From Thiobius zoothamnicola (lineage in GTDB: Bacteria > Pseudomonadota > Gammaproteobacteria > Chromatiales > Chromatiaceae), in contig OY782758.1 of NCBI GenBank assembly GCA_963678215.1, positions 1,984,001-2,048,000 on the forward strand: a stretch of 64,000 bases of DNA. Direction: 5' to 3'. The notes under the pieces were generated by a model. The model worked only from the letters and a program-made list of their open reading frames with translations. It had not been told where the DNA came from and did no database searches. The position numbers and the translations under genes were made by a program. This document shows positions 41,922 to 50,886 of the stretch, piece by piece; the first letter of the stretch is position 1; each line of letters opens with the position of its first letter.

Positions 41922-42370
41922 GGCATTGGGTGTTTTGTTTGGAAGGTCCATCGGAGAAGGCTTTGTTGGAAGGACTGTTGCCCAAATTGATCACGCCGGA
42001 TATTCAGGTGTTTTACCTGATTTTTGAAGGTAAGCAGGATTTGGAAAAACGTTTGCTCCGCAGGTTGCGTGGCTGGCAGTTGCCCGACACCCAATTTGTG
42101 GTGTTGAGAGATAAAGATGCGGGAGACTGCAAGGCGATCAAACAGCATCTGATAAGTATCGCGCATCAGGCAGGTCGTGCCACTGAAACCCTGGTTCGTA
42201 TCGCTTGTCATGAAATGGAAAGCTGGTATCTGGGCGATTTAAAGGCTGTGGAGCAAGGACTCGGTGTCGCTGGATTAGCCAGGCAGCAAAATAAACGTCA
42301 ATATCGGAATCCTGATGACAGAGTGGTGAAACCCGCTAAAGAACTTGTTGATTTAACCAAAGGAAAATGA
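41918..42370 (+). pseudogene. DUF4276 protein, truncated by an IS5-type element
   Basis: The frame starts with GTG overlapping the ATPase stop and reads WVFCLEGPSEKALLEGLLPK, FVVLRDKDAGDCKAIKQHL, ACHEMESWYLGDLKAVEQGL, which is DUF4276, a TOPRIM-like family with Glu and Asp-rich metal sites. It stops at TGA 42368-42370, a codon created where the left terminal repeat of the IS begins. About the last quarter of a normal member (~200 residues) is gone and I find no continuation beyond the IS. Confidence 0.75.
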
Positions 42371-43580
42371 GACCTTTGCACGAGAGCTTACCAGATCAAA
42401 GAAAAAGCTGGATAATCCTAGATACCGAAATGTCTCAAAGATAGCAACAGATGGCCTGGAAAAATCTCAAACAAAAAAGCTTGTCAGACGCTGCTATTGT
42501 AGACCATATAGCGTTACAAGAACTTGACTCACTCAATGGGATGATTGACGGGTTAGCCATTGAAGCCCTGCTTGGTGGTATCCATGCCAAGGCCCGTGGC
42601 GAAAAGGCCTGGCCGCCTTTAATGATGTTCAAAGCCTTATTACTGCAAAGCGGGTATGGGCTGAGCGATCCTGCCCTGGAGAAGCAGCTTGTGCGGGATT
42701 TGCTGTTCCGCCGCTTTATCGAACTGGATTTATCCGAAGCCGTTCCAGACCACAGTACCTTCTGGCGTTTCCGCCAAAAGCTGGAGCAGCAAGACCTGCT
42801 GGGTAAACTACTGGAGTCGGTGAACCAACAACTGTCAAGTCTTGGGCTTTACATCAAACATGGCGAGGTCAGTATTGTGGATGCCAGTGTGATAGAGGCA
42901 AAGCAATGCCGTCCGAACAAGGACAAGCAAGGCGAACCCACCCAGGACTCAGAGGCTGCCTGGAATGTCAAAAACGGTTCAGATGGCAAACGCAAAAGCC
43001 CCTATGGTTACAAGGCGCATAGGAATGTGGATGAGGACGGGTTTATCAAGGCCGTGGGTTTTACGGCGGGCAATGTCCACGACAGCCAATGCTTCACGGA
43101 ATTACTGGGCGGGGATGAGTCAGCGGTCTATGCCGACAGTGCCTATGCCAGCGGAGAGCATGATAGTGGGTTGGTAAAACGGGGGATTGGAAACCGCATC
43201 CTCAAGCGTGCTTACCGGAACCGGCCATTGACAAAAGCCGAGCGTGAATTTAACCGTACACACGCGGGTGTGCGTAGCACGGTGGAGCGGGTGTTTGGTG
43301 TCTTAAAGCAACATTATGGTATGGGCAAAGCGCGTTACCTGGGCTTGGCACGTAACCGTACCCGGGTTATGTTGATGGGTATCGCCTACAATTTAAAACG
43401 CGGTTGTTCAATCCAGCAGGCAAATTGTGCCTAATGGATGGGAAAACAGCAAAAAATGGCCGAAATGGCTTGTTTTTGGCGAGGATTGACGCAGATTTTT
43501 GAACGATAAGGCAGAGTGAAACGATTTTTTGACCATAGGGTCAACGCAGGAAAAACATTTAGCTATCGCGCAAAGGTCTC
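42369..43580 (+). mobile_element. IS5-family insertion sequence
   Basis: Terminal inverted repeats GAGACCTTTGCACG (42369-42382) and CGCGCAAAGGTCTC (43567-43580) match at 13 of 14 positions and bound 1,212 bases with one transposase gene. I see no convincing target duplication beyond TNA at the edges. Confidence 0.85.
42451..43434 (+). CDS. IS5-family DDE transposase
   Basis: The 327-residue protein has the N-terminal dimerisation/DNA-binding domain (MMFKALLLQSGYGLSDPALEKQL), then catalytic Asp in VSIVDASVIEAKQ, the second Asp in AVYADSAYASGE and Glu in VRSTVERVFGVLKQHYG. No interruption, so it is probably active. The element it belongs to interrupts the DUF4276 gene. Confidence 0.92.
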   Translation: MAWKNLKQKSLSDAAIVDHIALQELDSLNGMIDGLAIEALLGGIHAKARGEKAWPPLMMFKALLLQSGYGLSDPALEKQLVRDLLFRRFIELDLSEAVPDHSTFWRFRQKLEQQDLLGKLLESVNQQLSSLGLYIKHGEVSIVDASVIEAKQCRPNKDKQGEPTQDSEAAWNVKNGSDGKRKSPYGYKAHRNVDEDGFIKAVGFTAGNVHDSQCFTELLGGDESAVYADSAYASGEHDSGLVKRGIGNRILKRAYRNRPLTKAEREFNRTHAGVRSTVERVFGVLKQHYGMGKARYLGLARNRTRVMLMGIAYNLKRGCSIQQANCA

Positions 43581-43677
43581 AAGGTATTTTTTTCTTGTGG
43601 TAGCTGTCTATTTTGACGGAGATATCCACTTTGTTATATTTATCCGCTTTTCGTCTGACTTTGTCTTCCATGCCACG

Positions 43678-44079
43678 CTAGGAGTGAACATTCTTGTTCG
43701 GCGTCCAGTTTTGTGTCAGCGTATATCCAGCACCGTGTGATTTCCATCGGTTTACCGCTTTATGTTGTGAAAACAGGTTATTGACATCCGTGCCTGATCC
43801 ACCGATTTGTTGCCCGAGCAAGTGTCCGGCGTCGTAACGTTCGCCTTTTTTCACCATCGGGTTGGCCACTGTCATGACTCTGGTTTTAGCCGCGCCATTA
43901 TCACTTTTGTATTTAAGCGTGTAAGTTAATTGATCAGGAACCCGTGTCCCTGATTTGTTGACATGTTGGCGCACGGAGTTGTTGGTCGCTGAGCCTGTGT
44001 GTTTGAAAGCGGTTGTTTTAATGGTGGCGGAAAGATGGTCTTTCCGCCTTTTGGTCACAGAATCGAATTTAGATTTCAT
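43678..44079 (-). CDS. Nuclease-like protein (DNA/RNA non-specific endonuclease fold)
   Basis: The 133-residue protein is basic and contains KKGERYDAGHLLGQQIGGSG followed by NNLFSQHKAVNR. This resembles the DRGHxIA...N metal-binding core of the non-specific endonuclease (betabeta-alpha-metal) family, with Asp-Ala-Gly-His in place of DRGH. Such small domains are frequent as C-terminal toxins. No signal peptide or immunity gene is visible. It is last in a six-gene minus-strand series, and lies 98 bases from the IS5-type element, whose insertion may have removed neighbours. Confidence 0.6.
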   Translation of the reverse strand: MKSKFDSVTKRRKDHLSATIKTTAFKHTGSATNNSVRQHVNKSGTRVPDQLTYTLKYKSDNGAAKTRVMTVANPMVKKGERYDAGHLLGQQIGGSGTDVNNLFSQHKAVNRWKSHGAGYTLTQNWTPNKNVHS

Positions 44080-44115
44080 TAGACACGCTCCGGTTTCAGA
44101 CGTTTGGGTGTTGGT

Positions 44116-44742
44116 CTATTCCAAGGAGAATAGCGGCGCTGGTTTATAAACCAGTTTATTAAATTCACAATTCAAACATGACGCTTTATTAATCGTGTCA
44201 ATGGCGGGGAAGTTCATGCCAGCAGTTGAATAGGGGATGCGAATCACGCCAGCATTAGCCGTATCTTCTACATAGGTTATTACGGCATCCATATGCTTAT
44301 TCGGATTGATAAAGTGGATGGAGCCTCTGATGCTGGCATAGAATACTTGGATTTTATCTTTTGGCGGATATATCTCCACGGGTGCTGGTGTGATGTTGAT
44401 ATCCTGTGGCTGAATAGTGACCTGCGGCGCTGCTTGCTTCTCACTATGAATAATCAACTTGGGGTTTAGCCAGTTGTCCAGCGTTACTTTAAAAGCATCA
44501 GGCAGTGAATCTTGGCGGCTATTCTCCATAAAGAAATTTACGCTGATCAACGTAGCCACAATGAGTGCCAGGCTGAACGTCGTAATTAATGGAATGGATA
44601 TGAAAAGCCACCAGAATGACGTGCGCCGGTTTTTTCCTTTAGCGTTTGCGTAGTAATAGGTTAACTCAAGAAGTTTATCTTTGATTTCGGCGAATTCTTC
44701 TTGATGAATAACGGTTTCATTTTTCTGTTCAGGGGAGTCCAT
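44116..44742 (-). CDS. Hypothetical single-pass membrane protein
   Basis: The 208-residue protein has a short acidic cytoplasmic N-terminus, one membrane segment (LFISIPLITTFSLALIVATLISV, about 48-70) and an outside domain with a Pro-rich stretch (PQDINITPAPVEIYPPKDK) and two Cys (CLNCEF) near the end. I do not recognise it. It lies 36 bases before the nuclease-like gene and after the coiled-coil genes. Confidence 0.6.
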   Translation of the reverse strand: MDSPEQKNETVIHQEEFAEIKDKLLELTYYYANAKGKNRRTSFWWLFISIPLITTFSLALIVATLISVNFFMENSRQDSLPDAFKVTLDNWLNPKLIIHSEKQAAPQVTIQPQDINITPAPVEIYPPKDKIQVFYASIRGSIHFINPNKHMDAVITYVEDTANAGVIRIPYSTAGMNFPAIDTINKASCLNCEFNKLVYKPAPLFSLE

Positions 44743-44866
44743 TTGCCTTATCCGAAGTTGAAATTTTGCCGCTAAGCAGGGGTTTTTATTTTTCCATGCG
44801 GGGCATGGGGATAATAAAGGTAGGTTGATTTTACCCTAACTGGCTAAGGTTGGGGTTGTTGTTTGT

Positions 44867-45523
44867 TCAGAATTGTAAGGAGGTGCCGAGCAGGATGCTG
44901 CTGTTATCGTTCTCCAGGTATCCCCAGGCTTTGAGTGGGCCTACGCCAACCCCGATTAATCCGACCATATCGGACTCATTCGCCGTCATGCCCAATCCCA
45001 GGTCAATCTGGATTTGACCGCCACGACTTTGGCTGGCGAGAGTCCGGCATTCATCAGCATGCGTACGCCAGTCTTCAATGTGCGTGTCATATTTTTTGCT
45101 CAGGTCGATCAGCTTTTTTGAGTTGGTTTGAAATTGCTCATTAAGTTCTGAGGATTTAATCAGTGATTGCTGGTAGTCATTGTTGATTGACGCATACTTT
45201 TTTTGCAGCTCAGCATAGCGCGTGGTCAGGTTTTCATGTTCCGTCAGTTGCCGTAGCAGATCGTTACGTTCGTTTTGGACGAATTTGAGTAATTCATCGC
45301 GGTCTTTTAAGGCTTCATTCAGTTCTTGAACGACTTGTTTGAGCTGGGTGTATTGGGTTAATTGTGCTTTGGAAATTGCAAATCGGGTTTCGTTACCGAT
45401 TTGCACCTTTTTGATTTCACCGACGGTTGCCTGGACTTCGCATTGTTCAGCGGCGGCGATCCCGGCAAGAAAGAGTGCCATCAGCAAAAAGCATAATCCG
45501 AGGGTAAGGCGTTTTACATGCAT
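44867..45523 (-). CDS. Exported coiled-coil protein
   Basis: The 218-residue protein begins with a signal peptide (LTLGLCFLLMALFLAGIAAAEQ), contains about 100 residues of coiled coil (LKQVVQELNEALKDRDELLK through LSKKYDTHIEDWRTH) and ends in a short beta-rich segment finishing ...LLGTSLQF, with a C-terminal Phe like outer-membrane proteins. It overlaps neither gene but follows the next by only two bases. Function unknown; an envelope-spanning adaptor is one guess. Confidence 0.62.
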   Translation of the reverse strand: MHVKRLTLGLCFLLMALFLAGIAAAEQCEVQATVGEIKKVQIGNETRFAISKAQLTQYTQLKQVVQELNEALKDRDELLKFVQNERNDLLRQLTEHENLTTRYAELQKKYASINNDYQQSLIKSSELNEQFQTNSKKLIDLSKKYDTHIEDWRTHADECRTLASQSRGGQIQIDLGLGMTANESDMVGLIGVGVGPLKAWGYLENDNSSILLGTSLQF

Positions 45524-45525
45524 GG

Positions 45526-46068
45526 TTACATCCCTTGCGCCAGCTTCATCAGATCTTCATCCGATAAATTGGGCTTCACTTTGGCTTGGCCTTTTAAGAG
45601 GTTTTCAGCTTTGTCGATCAATGCTTGCGCATCTTTCAGTTGAGCGATGCGGGCATCGGTTTCCGCCGCTTGCTTTTTGGCTTTCGCCAGATTCTCACTG
45701 AGTGTCTGTCTTTCGGCATCAAGCGTCCCGCCTTGTTGAGAGAGGTCATCACTGCGTTGCTGTAGCGTGTCGCGTTCTTTTTTCAATACCTCAAGTTCGC
45801 CATCCAACTGATTCGCTTTTGTGGACAGTTTGTCGCGTTCGGTTTTTAAATCACTGAATTGATCTGTCAATTCTTTTTGTTTTTTATCCCAGTCCTTGAA
45901 TTTTTTGTTGGTCGTATAAATTTGCCAGACCCGGAAGCCCAATACGGCGATGCCAGCGGAGGCCACATACCAGCGTACGCCGGATGGCAGTAAAAATACG
46001 GCGACGGTGAGTATGGTTAAACCGATTAATACGCCGCCGTAATGTTGCAGAAAAATCAAATATTCCAT
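45526..46068 (-). CDS. Membrane-anchored coiled-coil protein
   Basis: The 180-residue protein has two N-terminal membrane segments (GVLIGLTILTVAVFLLPSGV and YVASAGIAVLGFRVWQIY) and then about 110 residues of heptad-rich coiled coil (KKQKELTDQFSDLKTERDKL through ARIAQLKDAQALI). The pattern resembles its downstream neighbour, which has a coiled coil on the other side of the membrane. No family recognised. Confidence 0.62.
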   Translation of the reverse strand: MEYLIFLQHYGGVLIGLTILTVAVFLLPSGVRWYVASAGIAVLGFRVWQIYTTNKKFKDWDKKQKELTDQFSDLKTERDKLSTKANQLDGELEVLKKERDTLQQRSDDLSQQGGTLDAERQTLSENLAKAKKQAAETDARIAQLKDAQALIDKAENLLKGQAKVKPNLSDEDLMKLAQGM

Positions 46069-46073
46069 GGTGG

Positions 46074-46649
46074 TCAGCCTTTTATGGTTTTAACAGTTTT
46101 ATAGGCCTTTTCAAGGCGGGCGATCATTTCGTGCAAGGGCGTGGCCCCGAGTCCCAGACCGATTCCCATCACCAGTTTGCCTAGAGCGTCGCGAATGATC
46201 TTGGTGGTGCAATCCGGGTTATCCGTGGGACAGGTAAAAAAAGGCATGTCTTGCGCCTTGGAGACCAGATCAAACAAATTCAGATCCAAAATAAAAGCCA
46301 ATGTGACGCCCAGAATAATGCCCAGGGCTTTCAGGCGACCCCGGGTGGCCAGTTGCCGAACCCGGTTGGCGTCAACCATGAGGTGTTGGTTTTCCGGGGA
46401 ATCTTCACGCTGTTCCGTCAACAGATAACGTCGTCCCAGCAATTCGGCGAAATCCGGTGCTGACTGCTGCGCATTGAGGTAGCTTTGGGTCAGGTTCACG
46501 GCTCTCAGATTCCAATAATCCGGTTTGGGTTTGCGGGCTTCCAGATAGTTCAGCAAGGCTTTAAGCATCTGGAGTATGCGTTCAATCAATAGCGCGGAAA
46601 TAAAAGCGATGCCGAGCCATTGGGTGATCAGACTGGTTGATGTATCCAC
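46074..46649 (-). CDS. Hypothetical membrane protein (paralogue B)
   Basis: The 191-residue protein has an N-terminal hydrophobic segment (LGIAFISALLIERILQMLKA), a central one (GIILGVTLAFILDLNLFDLV) and a Gly-rich C-terminal one (LVMGIGLGLGATPLHEMI). The same three-segment plan, and the end GLG..PLHEMI, recurs in the adjacent gene (GGGSQPVHLVI), so the two are probably diverged duplicates. It follows that gene by three bases. Confidence 0.62.
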   Translation of the reverse strand: MDTSTSLITQWLGIAFISALLIERILQMLKALLNYLEARKPKPDYWNLRAVNLTQSYLNAQQSAPDFAELLGRRYLLTEQREDSPENQHLMVDANRVRQLATRGRLKALGIILGVTLAFILDLNLFDLVSKAQDMPFFTCPTDNPDCTTKIIRDALGKLVMGIGLGLGATPLHEMIARLEKAYKTVKTIKG

Positions 46650-46652
46650 GAT

Positions 46653-47240
46653 TTAAACTCCTCTACTGCTTTTGCCGCCGCCTTGGGTCAGGTAGCCAAT
46701 CACTAAATGCACCGGCTGGCTGCCGCCGCCGATAATCAATCCTGTGAGCAATTCATCAATCAATACCCATTGCTCAAGGAAATGCTCTATTGATGAAGCG
46801 GGAAGGTCATGTAAAAAAGTGTGGAACAGACGCACATCAAACAAGCCGGCCAGCAGGATGCCTGCACCAGCTGCGAATAATTGATAGAAAAGGAGGCGTC
46901 TGGTTTTTTCCAACGAGCGGGGAGTGGCCGACAGGACTTCAATGCCTTGGATGACCATTAACGGTTGCTGGGGAGAGTCAGGTGTGTCAAGCGTTGGAGT
47001 CGTTTGCATCGGCGTGGGCGACGATAGGGTTGGAGCAAGTTTGCCGGTTTTGGCGGATTCAACCGCATCGCGGGCTTGCTTGAGCGTATCCGCCGTGATG
47101 TCGGCGGCCTGCTCCAGCATCTCAACCCGGGAGGGCGGCGTTTTGGCGTCAATGATATGCTTAACGGCTTCCAGTATCCGTTCAACGGTTAATGCAAGCC
47201 CTGCGGCAATGGTCAAAACAACCAAGGGATCAGGTGACAC
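46653..47240 (-). CDS. Hypothetical membrane protein (paralogue A)
   Basis: The 195-residue protein shows an N-terminal membrane segment (VVLTIAAGLALTVERILEAV), a Thr/Pro-rich linker, a central segment (FYQLFAAGAGILLAGLFDV) and a C-terminal GLIIGGGSQPVHLVIGYL. LTVERILEAVKH is echoed by LLIERILQMLKA of the neighbour. It heads the six-gene run, with 216 bases to the divergent tgt gene in which I see no further ORF. Confidence 0.62.
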   Translation of the reverse strand: MSPDPLVVLTIAAGLALTVERILEAVKHIIDAKTPPSRVEMLEQAADITADTLKQARDAVESAKTGKLAPTLSSPTPMQTTPTLDTPDSPQQPLMVIQGIEVLSATPRSLEKTRRLLFYQLFAAGAGILLAGLFDVRLFHTFLHDLPASSIEHFLEQWVLIDELLTGLIIGGGSQPVHLVIGYLTQGGGKSSRGV

Positions 47241-47456
47241 GTTGGTTTCCCCTTAAGTAAACGAACTTTATGGCTAGTCGTTTTAATCGTTAGATTAAAT
47301 TTGTTAATACCATGGATTGGTGAAGAAAATATTACAACATGATGATGAGTGAAATATGGGTGTTGGATTGAAGCCTGATGGATTGGATGGATAGGTTGAA
47401 ACAACTGGGTTATCCCGGAAGCCCGGCGCATTTATTCAAGGTTAAACGGTCTCAAC

Positions 47457-48569
47457 GTGAAATTCTCACTTCTCAATACTGATCAGACGGCCCGTCGTGG
47501 CCGTTTGTGTTTTATGCGTGGCGATGTGGAAACGCCGACGTTTATGCCCGTAGGAACTTATGGCACGGTAAAAGCGATGACGCCAGAGGAATTAGTCAGG
47601 CTGGGTGCGCAGATTGTTCTGGGTAATACTTTCCATCTTTGGCTACGTCCGGGCGTATCGGTGATTCAGGCGCATGGCGATCTACATGATTTCATGCATT
47701 GGTCAAAGCCGATTTTGACGGATTCGGGGGGCTTTCAGGTATTTTCACTGGGCGAGTTGCGCCGGATTACTGAGCAGGGCGTGCATTTCCGTTCACCCGT
47801 GGATGGCGCTAAAGTTTTCATGGGACCGGAGGAATCCATGCACATTCAGGCCGCATTGGGTTCTGATATTGTGATGGTGTTTGATGAATGCACGCCTTAC
47901 CCCGCCACTGAGCAGGAAGCGGATGATTCGATGCGGCTCTCATTGCGTTGGGCGCAGCGCAGCAAAATTGCGCATGCGGATAACCCAGGTGCTTTGTTCG
48001 GCATTGTGCAAGGTGGCATGTATGAGTCTTTACGTGCCGAGTCATTGCAAGGCTTGATGGAAATCGGTTTTGCCGGTTATGCGATTGGCGGACTTTCTGT
48101 GGGTGAGCCGGCAGAGGATCGGCGGCGTATATTGGATTTTCTGGCCGATAAACTACCCGATCAGCAACCGCGTTATTTAATGGGGGTTGGCACACCGGAG
48201 GATATTGTTGAGGCAGTCTCCTATGGTGTTGATATGTTTGATTGCGTGATGCCTACACGCAATGCGCGTAATGGTTATTTATTCGTGCATGAAGGGGTGG
48301 TCAAAATTAAAAACGCCATCCATGAGCATGATACGGGTCCGCTGGATCCTCATTGCGATTGCTATACTTGCCGTCATTACAGCCGGGCTTATTTACGCCA
48401 TTTATTCCGTTGTAATGAAATACTGGCGGCGCGCTTACTGACAATCCATAATTTATCTTATTACCAGAAATTGATGCGTGATATACGTCAAGCAATTGAA
48501 TCCGGTCAGTTTAATCAGTTCAGGCGGGATTTTTATCAATTGCGTGGCAAACCGGTTCCTGTGGCATAA
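47457..48569 (+). CDS. tgt: Queuine tRNA-ribosyltransferase
   Basis: Tgt exchanges guanine 34 for the queuine precursor preQ1. The 370-residue protein has the catalytic Asp in ILTDSGGFQVFSL, the nucleophile region YAIGGLSVGEP, MFDCVMPTRNARNG and the zinc ligands in CDCYTCRHYSRAYLRHLFRC...H. It precedes yajC-secD-secF, the standard gammaproteobacterial order; queA, often upstream, is replaced by the accessory membrane cluster. Confidence 0.95.
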   Translation: MKFSLLNTDQTARRGRLCFMRGDVETPTFMPVGTYGTVKAMTPEELVRLGAQIVLGNTFHLWLRPGVSVIQAHGDLHDFMHWSKPILTDSGGFQVFSLGELRRITEQGVHFRSPVDGAKVFMGPEESMHIQAALGSDIVMVFDECTPYPATEQEADDSMRLSLRWAQRSKIAHADNPGALFGIVQGGMYESLRAESLQGLMEIGFAGYAIGGLSVGEPAEDRRRILDFLADKLPDQQPRYLMGVGTPEDIVEAVSYGVDMFDCVMPTRNARNGYLFVHEGVVKIKNAIHEHDTGPLDPHCDCYTCRHYSRAYLRHLFRCNEILAARLLTIHNLSYYQKLMRDIRQAIESGQFNQFRRDFYQLRGKPVPVA

Positions 48570-48697
48570 TCGCCGGCTATTTCAAGGCTGCCTTATTGAT
48601 ATTTCTTTAAGTTGAGCATGGCTGACTGAAATAATAAGGCTGCTTTAAAACGTCAACATAGCCTAAATCCCTAAAACAATTATTTTTGGAGCATTTC

Positions 48698-49027
48698 ATG
48701 GACTCTTCTTTTTTGATTTCTGACGCGATGGCCAATACGCCGGCTCCTTCGCCGGATGGCGGCATCATGCCCATTATTTTCCTGATTGGCATGTTTGCAA
48801 TTATGTACCTGTTTATCATCCGTCCGCAGATGAAACGCCAGAAAGAACATAAAAAGCTGGTTGAAGCGTTGAGTAAAGGTGACGAGGTGCAAACCCTTGG
48901 TGGGCTGATGGGTAAAATTACCGCCGTCGATGAAAATTTCATCAAACTGGAGATTGCCGAAAATACCGTAGTGACAGTGCGTCGCGCTTCTGTTGAGGCG
49001 GTTATGCCGAAAGGTAGCCTGGACTGA
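48698..49027 (+). CDS. yajC: Preprotein translocase subunit YajC
   Basis: YajC (109 residues) is a small membrane protein in the SecDF-YajC complex. One membrane segment (IMPIIFLIGMFAIMYLFIIRPQMK) is followed by KLVEALSKGDEVQTLGGLMGKI. The ATG at 48698 (MDSSFLISDAMA) is a better start than the TTG at 48686. One base precedes secD. Confidence 0.95.
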   Translation: MDSSFLISDAMANTPAPSPDGGIMPIIFLIGMFAIMYLFIIRPQMKRQKEHKKLVEALSKGDEVQTLGGLMGKITAVDENFIKLEIAENTVVTVRRASVEAVMPKGSLD

Positions 49028-49028
49028 T

Positions 49029-50882
49029 ATGCTCAACCAATACGCTTTGTGGAAAAATCTGCTGGTCGTTCTGGTGCTGTTTTTGGGCGGTCTCTATGCG
49101 TTGCCCAACCTGTTTGGTCAGGATCCGGTGATTGAGATCAGCGGCGTGCGTGGTGCCAGCATTGGCGAAAATTTGCAGGCGGATTTAAAACAAGCGCTGG
49201 CGACAGCGGGTCTGCAGGTGAAACGGTTTGATCATTCCGAGGACAAGTTGCGCATCCGCTTTCGTCGTCCGGAGGATCAACTCAGCGCACAGGATGTCAT
49301 CGCCAAGATTTTACCGCTGGATTATGCCTATGCACTGGCGTTGTCGCCGGATGTGCCGGATTGGTTAAGCGTGCTTGGCGGCAAACCCATGAATCTGGGA
49401 TTGGATTTACGTGGCGGCATTCATGTGTTGATTGATGTCGATATGGATGCGGCCATGCGGAATGCGATTGAACTGGAAGCGGGTAATCTGCGGCGTTTTT
49501 TACGGGAAAAACGCATCCGTTACGTCACCGTCAAACCGGCTGGTGCGGGTGTCGAAGTGCGTTTTAAGGATGCCGCCTTACGTGACAGAGCGCGGGAAAT
49601 TGCTGCGGAGGAGTTCCGCGAGCTGACTTTTACCAACCGCGCACAGAATGGCGATTACTATTTCCGCGCGGCGGTCTCAGTGAATGACCAGCAAGAGATT
49701 CGTCGTCAGGCGCTATCGCAAAATATCACGACTTTACGTAATCGGGTGAATTCTCTGGGCGTGTCCGAACCGGTCATTCAGCAACAGGGGGATCGCCGCA
49801 TCGTGGTCGAACTGCCGGGCGTGCAGGATCCGGCGAAAGTCAAAGAAATTCTCAGCGCCACCGCAACATTGGAATACCGTTTGGTGGTGGGTGATGTTGC
49901 GCAGGCGATTGAGGCTGAGCGCATCGGGCGCGCACCAGCAGGTAGTCGTTTGTATTATGAGCGCGATGGTCAGCCGATTTTGCTTAAGCGTCAGTTGATT
50001 GTCACAGGCGACCAGATGACCAGCGCCTCTTCAGGATTTGACCAACAAAGCGGTTCGCCAGCGGTTATTGTCAATCTGGACAGTAAAGGTGCCAAGCGGA
50101 TGCGCGATACAACCACTGAAAATGTCGGCAAGCCGATGGCGGTGGTTTTCAAGGAAAAGCGCACCGTTGGCCGGGATGAGAATGGCAAGGAAATTAAAAA
50201 ATGGGTTGAAGAAGTCATCAGCGTGGCGGTGATTCGTGAACCATTCGGACGCCGTTTCCAGACGACCGGATTGCAGGCGGCTGAAGCGCATCAACTGTCT
50301 TTGTTGCTGAAATCCGGGGCTTTGAAAGCGCCGATTGAGATTATTGAAGAACGTACGATAGGCCCTAGCCTGGGGCAGGATAATATTGATCAGGGTTTCG
50401 CTTCGGTCATGGCCGGGCTGGTTCTGGTGATGTTTTTCATGGCGTTGTATTACAAGGTGTTCGGCATGGTGGCTAATTTGGCATTGGTCACCAATTTAGT
50501 GTTGATTGTGGCGATACTTTCCTTGTTGCAAGCCACGCTGACTTTGCCCGGCATTGCCGGTATTGTGCTTACTGTCGGTATGGCGGTGGATGCGAATGTG
50601 TTGATTTTTGAACGCATCCGCGAGGAGATCCGCGTCGGTAGCACGCCCCAGGCAAGCATCCACGCGGGTTATGCGAAGGCATTCTCAACCATTATGGACG
50701 CCAATGTGACCACGCTGATTGCGGCGATTGTGCTGTTTTCGATTGGCAGTGGGCCAGTGCGTGGTTTCGCCGTGACTCTGGCGATCGGTATATTAACCTC
50801 GATGTTCACCGCTATTATCGGCACGCGCGCCGTGGTGAATGTGTTGTATGGCCGGAAGCAGGTGAAGAGGTTGGCGATTTAA
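49029..50882 (+). CDS. secD: Protein translocase subunit SecD
   Basis: SecD works with SecF and YajC to use the proton motive force in late steps of secretion. The 617-residue protein has an N-terminal membrane segment, the MNLGLDLRGGIHVLIDVDMD P1 region, NRVNSLGVSEPVIQQQG and a C-terminal RND-type bundle with GIVLTVGMAVDANVLIFERI. I start at ATG 49029 (MLNQYALWKNLL); an earlier ATG overlaps yajC. It is separated from secF by an inserted small gene. Confidence 0.95.
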   Translation: MLNQYALWKNLLVVLVLFLGGLYALPNLFGQDPVIEISGVRGASIGENLQADLKQALATAGLQVKRFDHSEDKLRIRFRRPEDQLSAQDVIAKILPLDYAYALALSPDVPDWLSVLGGKPMNLGLDLRGGIHVLIDVDMDAAMRNAIELEAGNLRRFLREKRIRYVTVKPAGAGVEVRFKDAALRDRAREIAAEEFRELTFTNRAQNGDYYFRAAVSVNDQQEIRRQALSQNITTLRNRVNSLGVSEPVIQQQGDRRIVVELPGVQDPAKVKEILSATATLEYRLVVGDVAQAIEAERIGRAPAGSRLYYERDGQPILLKRQLIVTGDQMTSASSGFDQQSGSPAVIVNLDSKGAKRMRDTTTENVGKPMAVVFKEKRTVGRDENGKEIKKWVEEVISVAVIREPFGRRFQTTGLQAAEAHQLSLLLKSGALKAPIEIIEERTIGPSLGQDNIDQGFASVMAGLVLVMFFMALYYKVFGMVANLALVTNLVLIVAILSLLQATLTLPGIAGIVLTVGMAVDANVLIFERIREEIRVGSTPQASIHAGYAKAFSTIMDANVTTLIAAIVLFSIGSGPVRGFAVTLAIGILTSMFTAIIGTRAVVNVLYGRKQVKRLAI

Positions 50883-50886
50883 AAGT

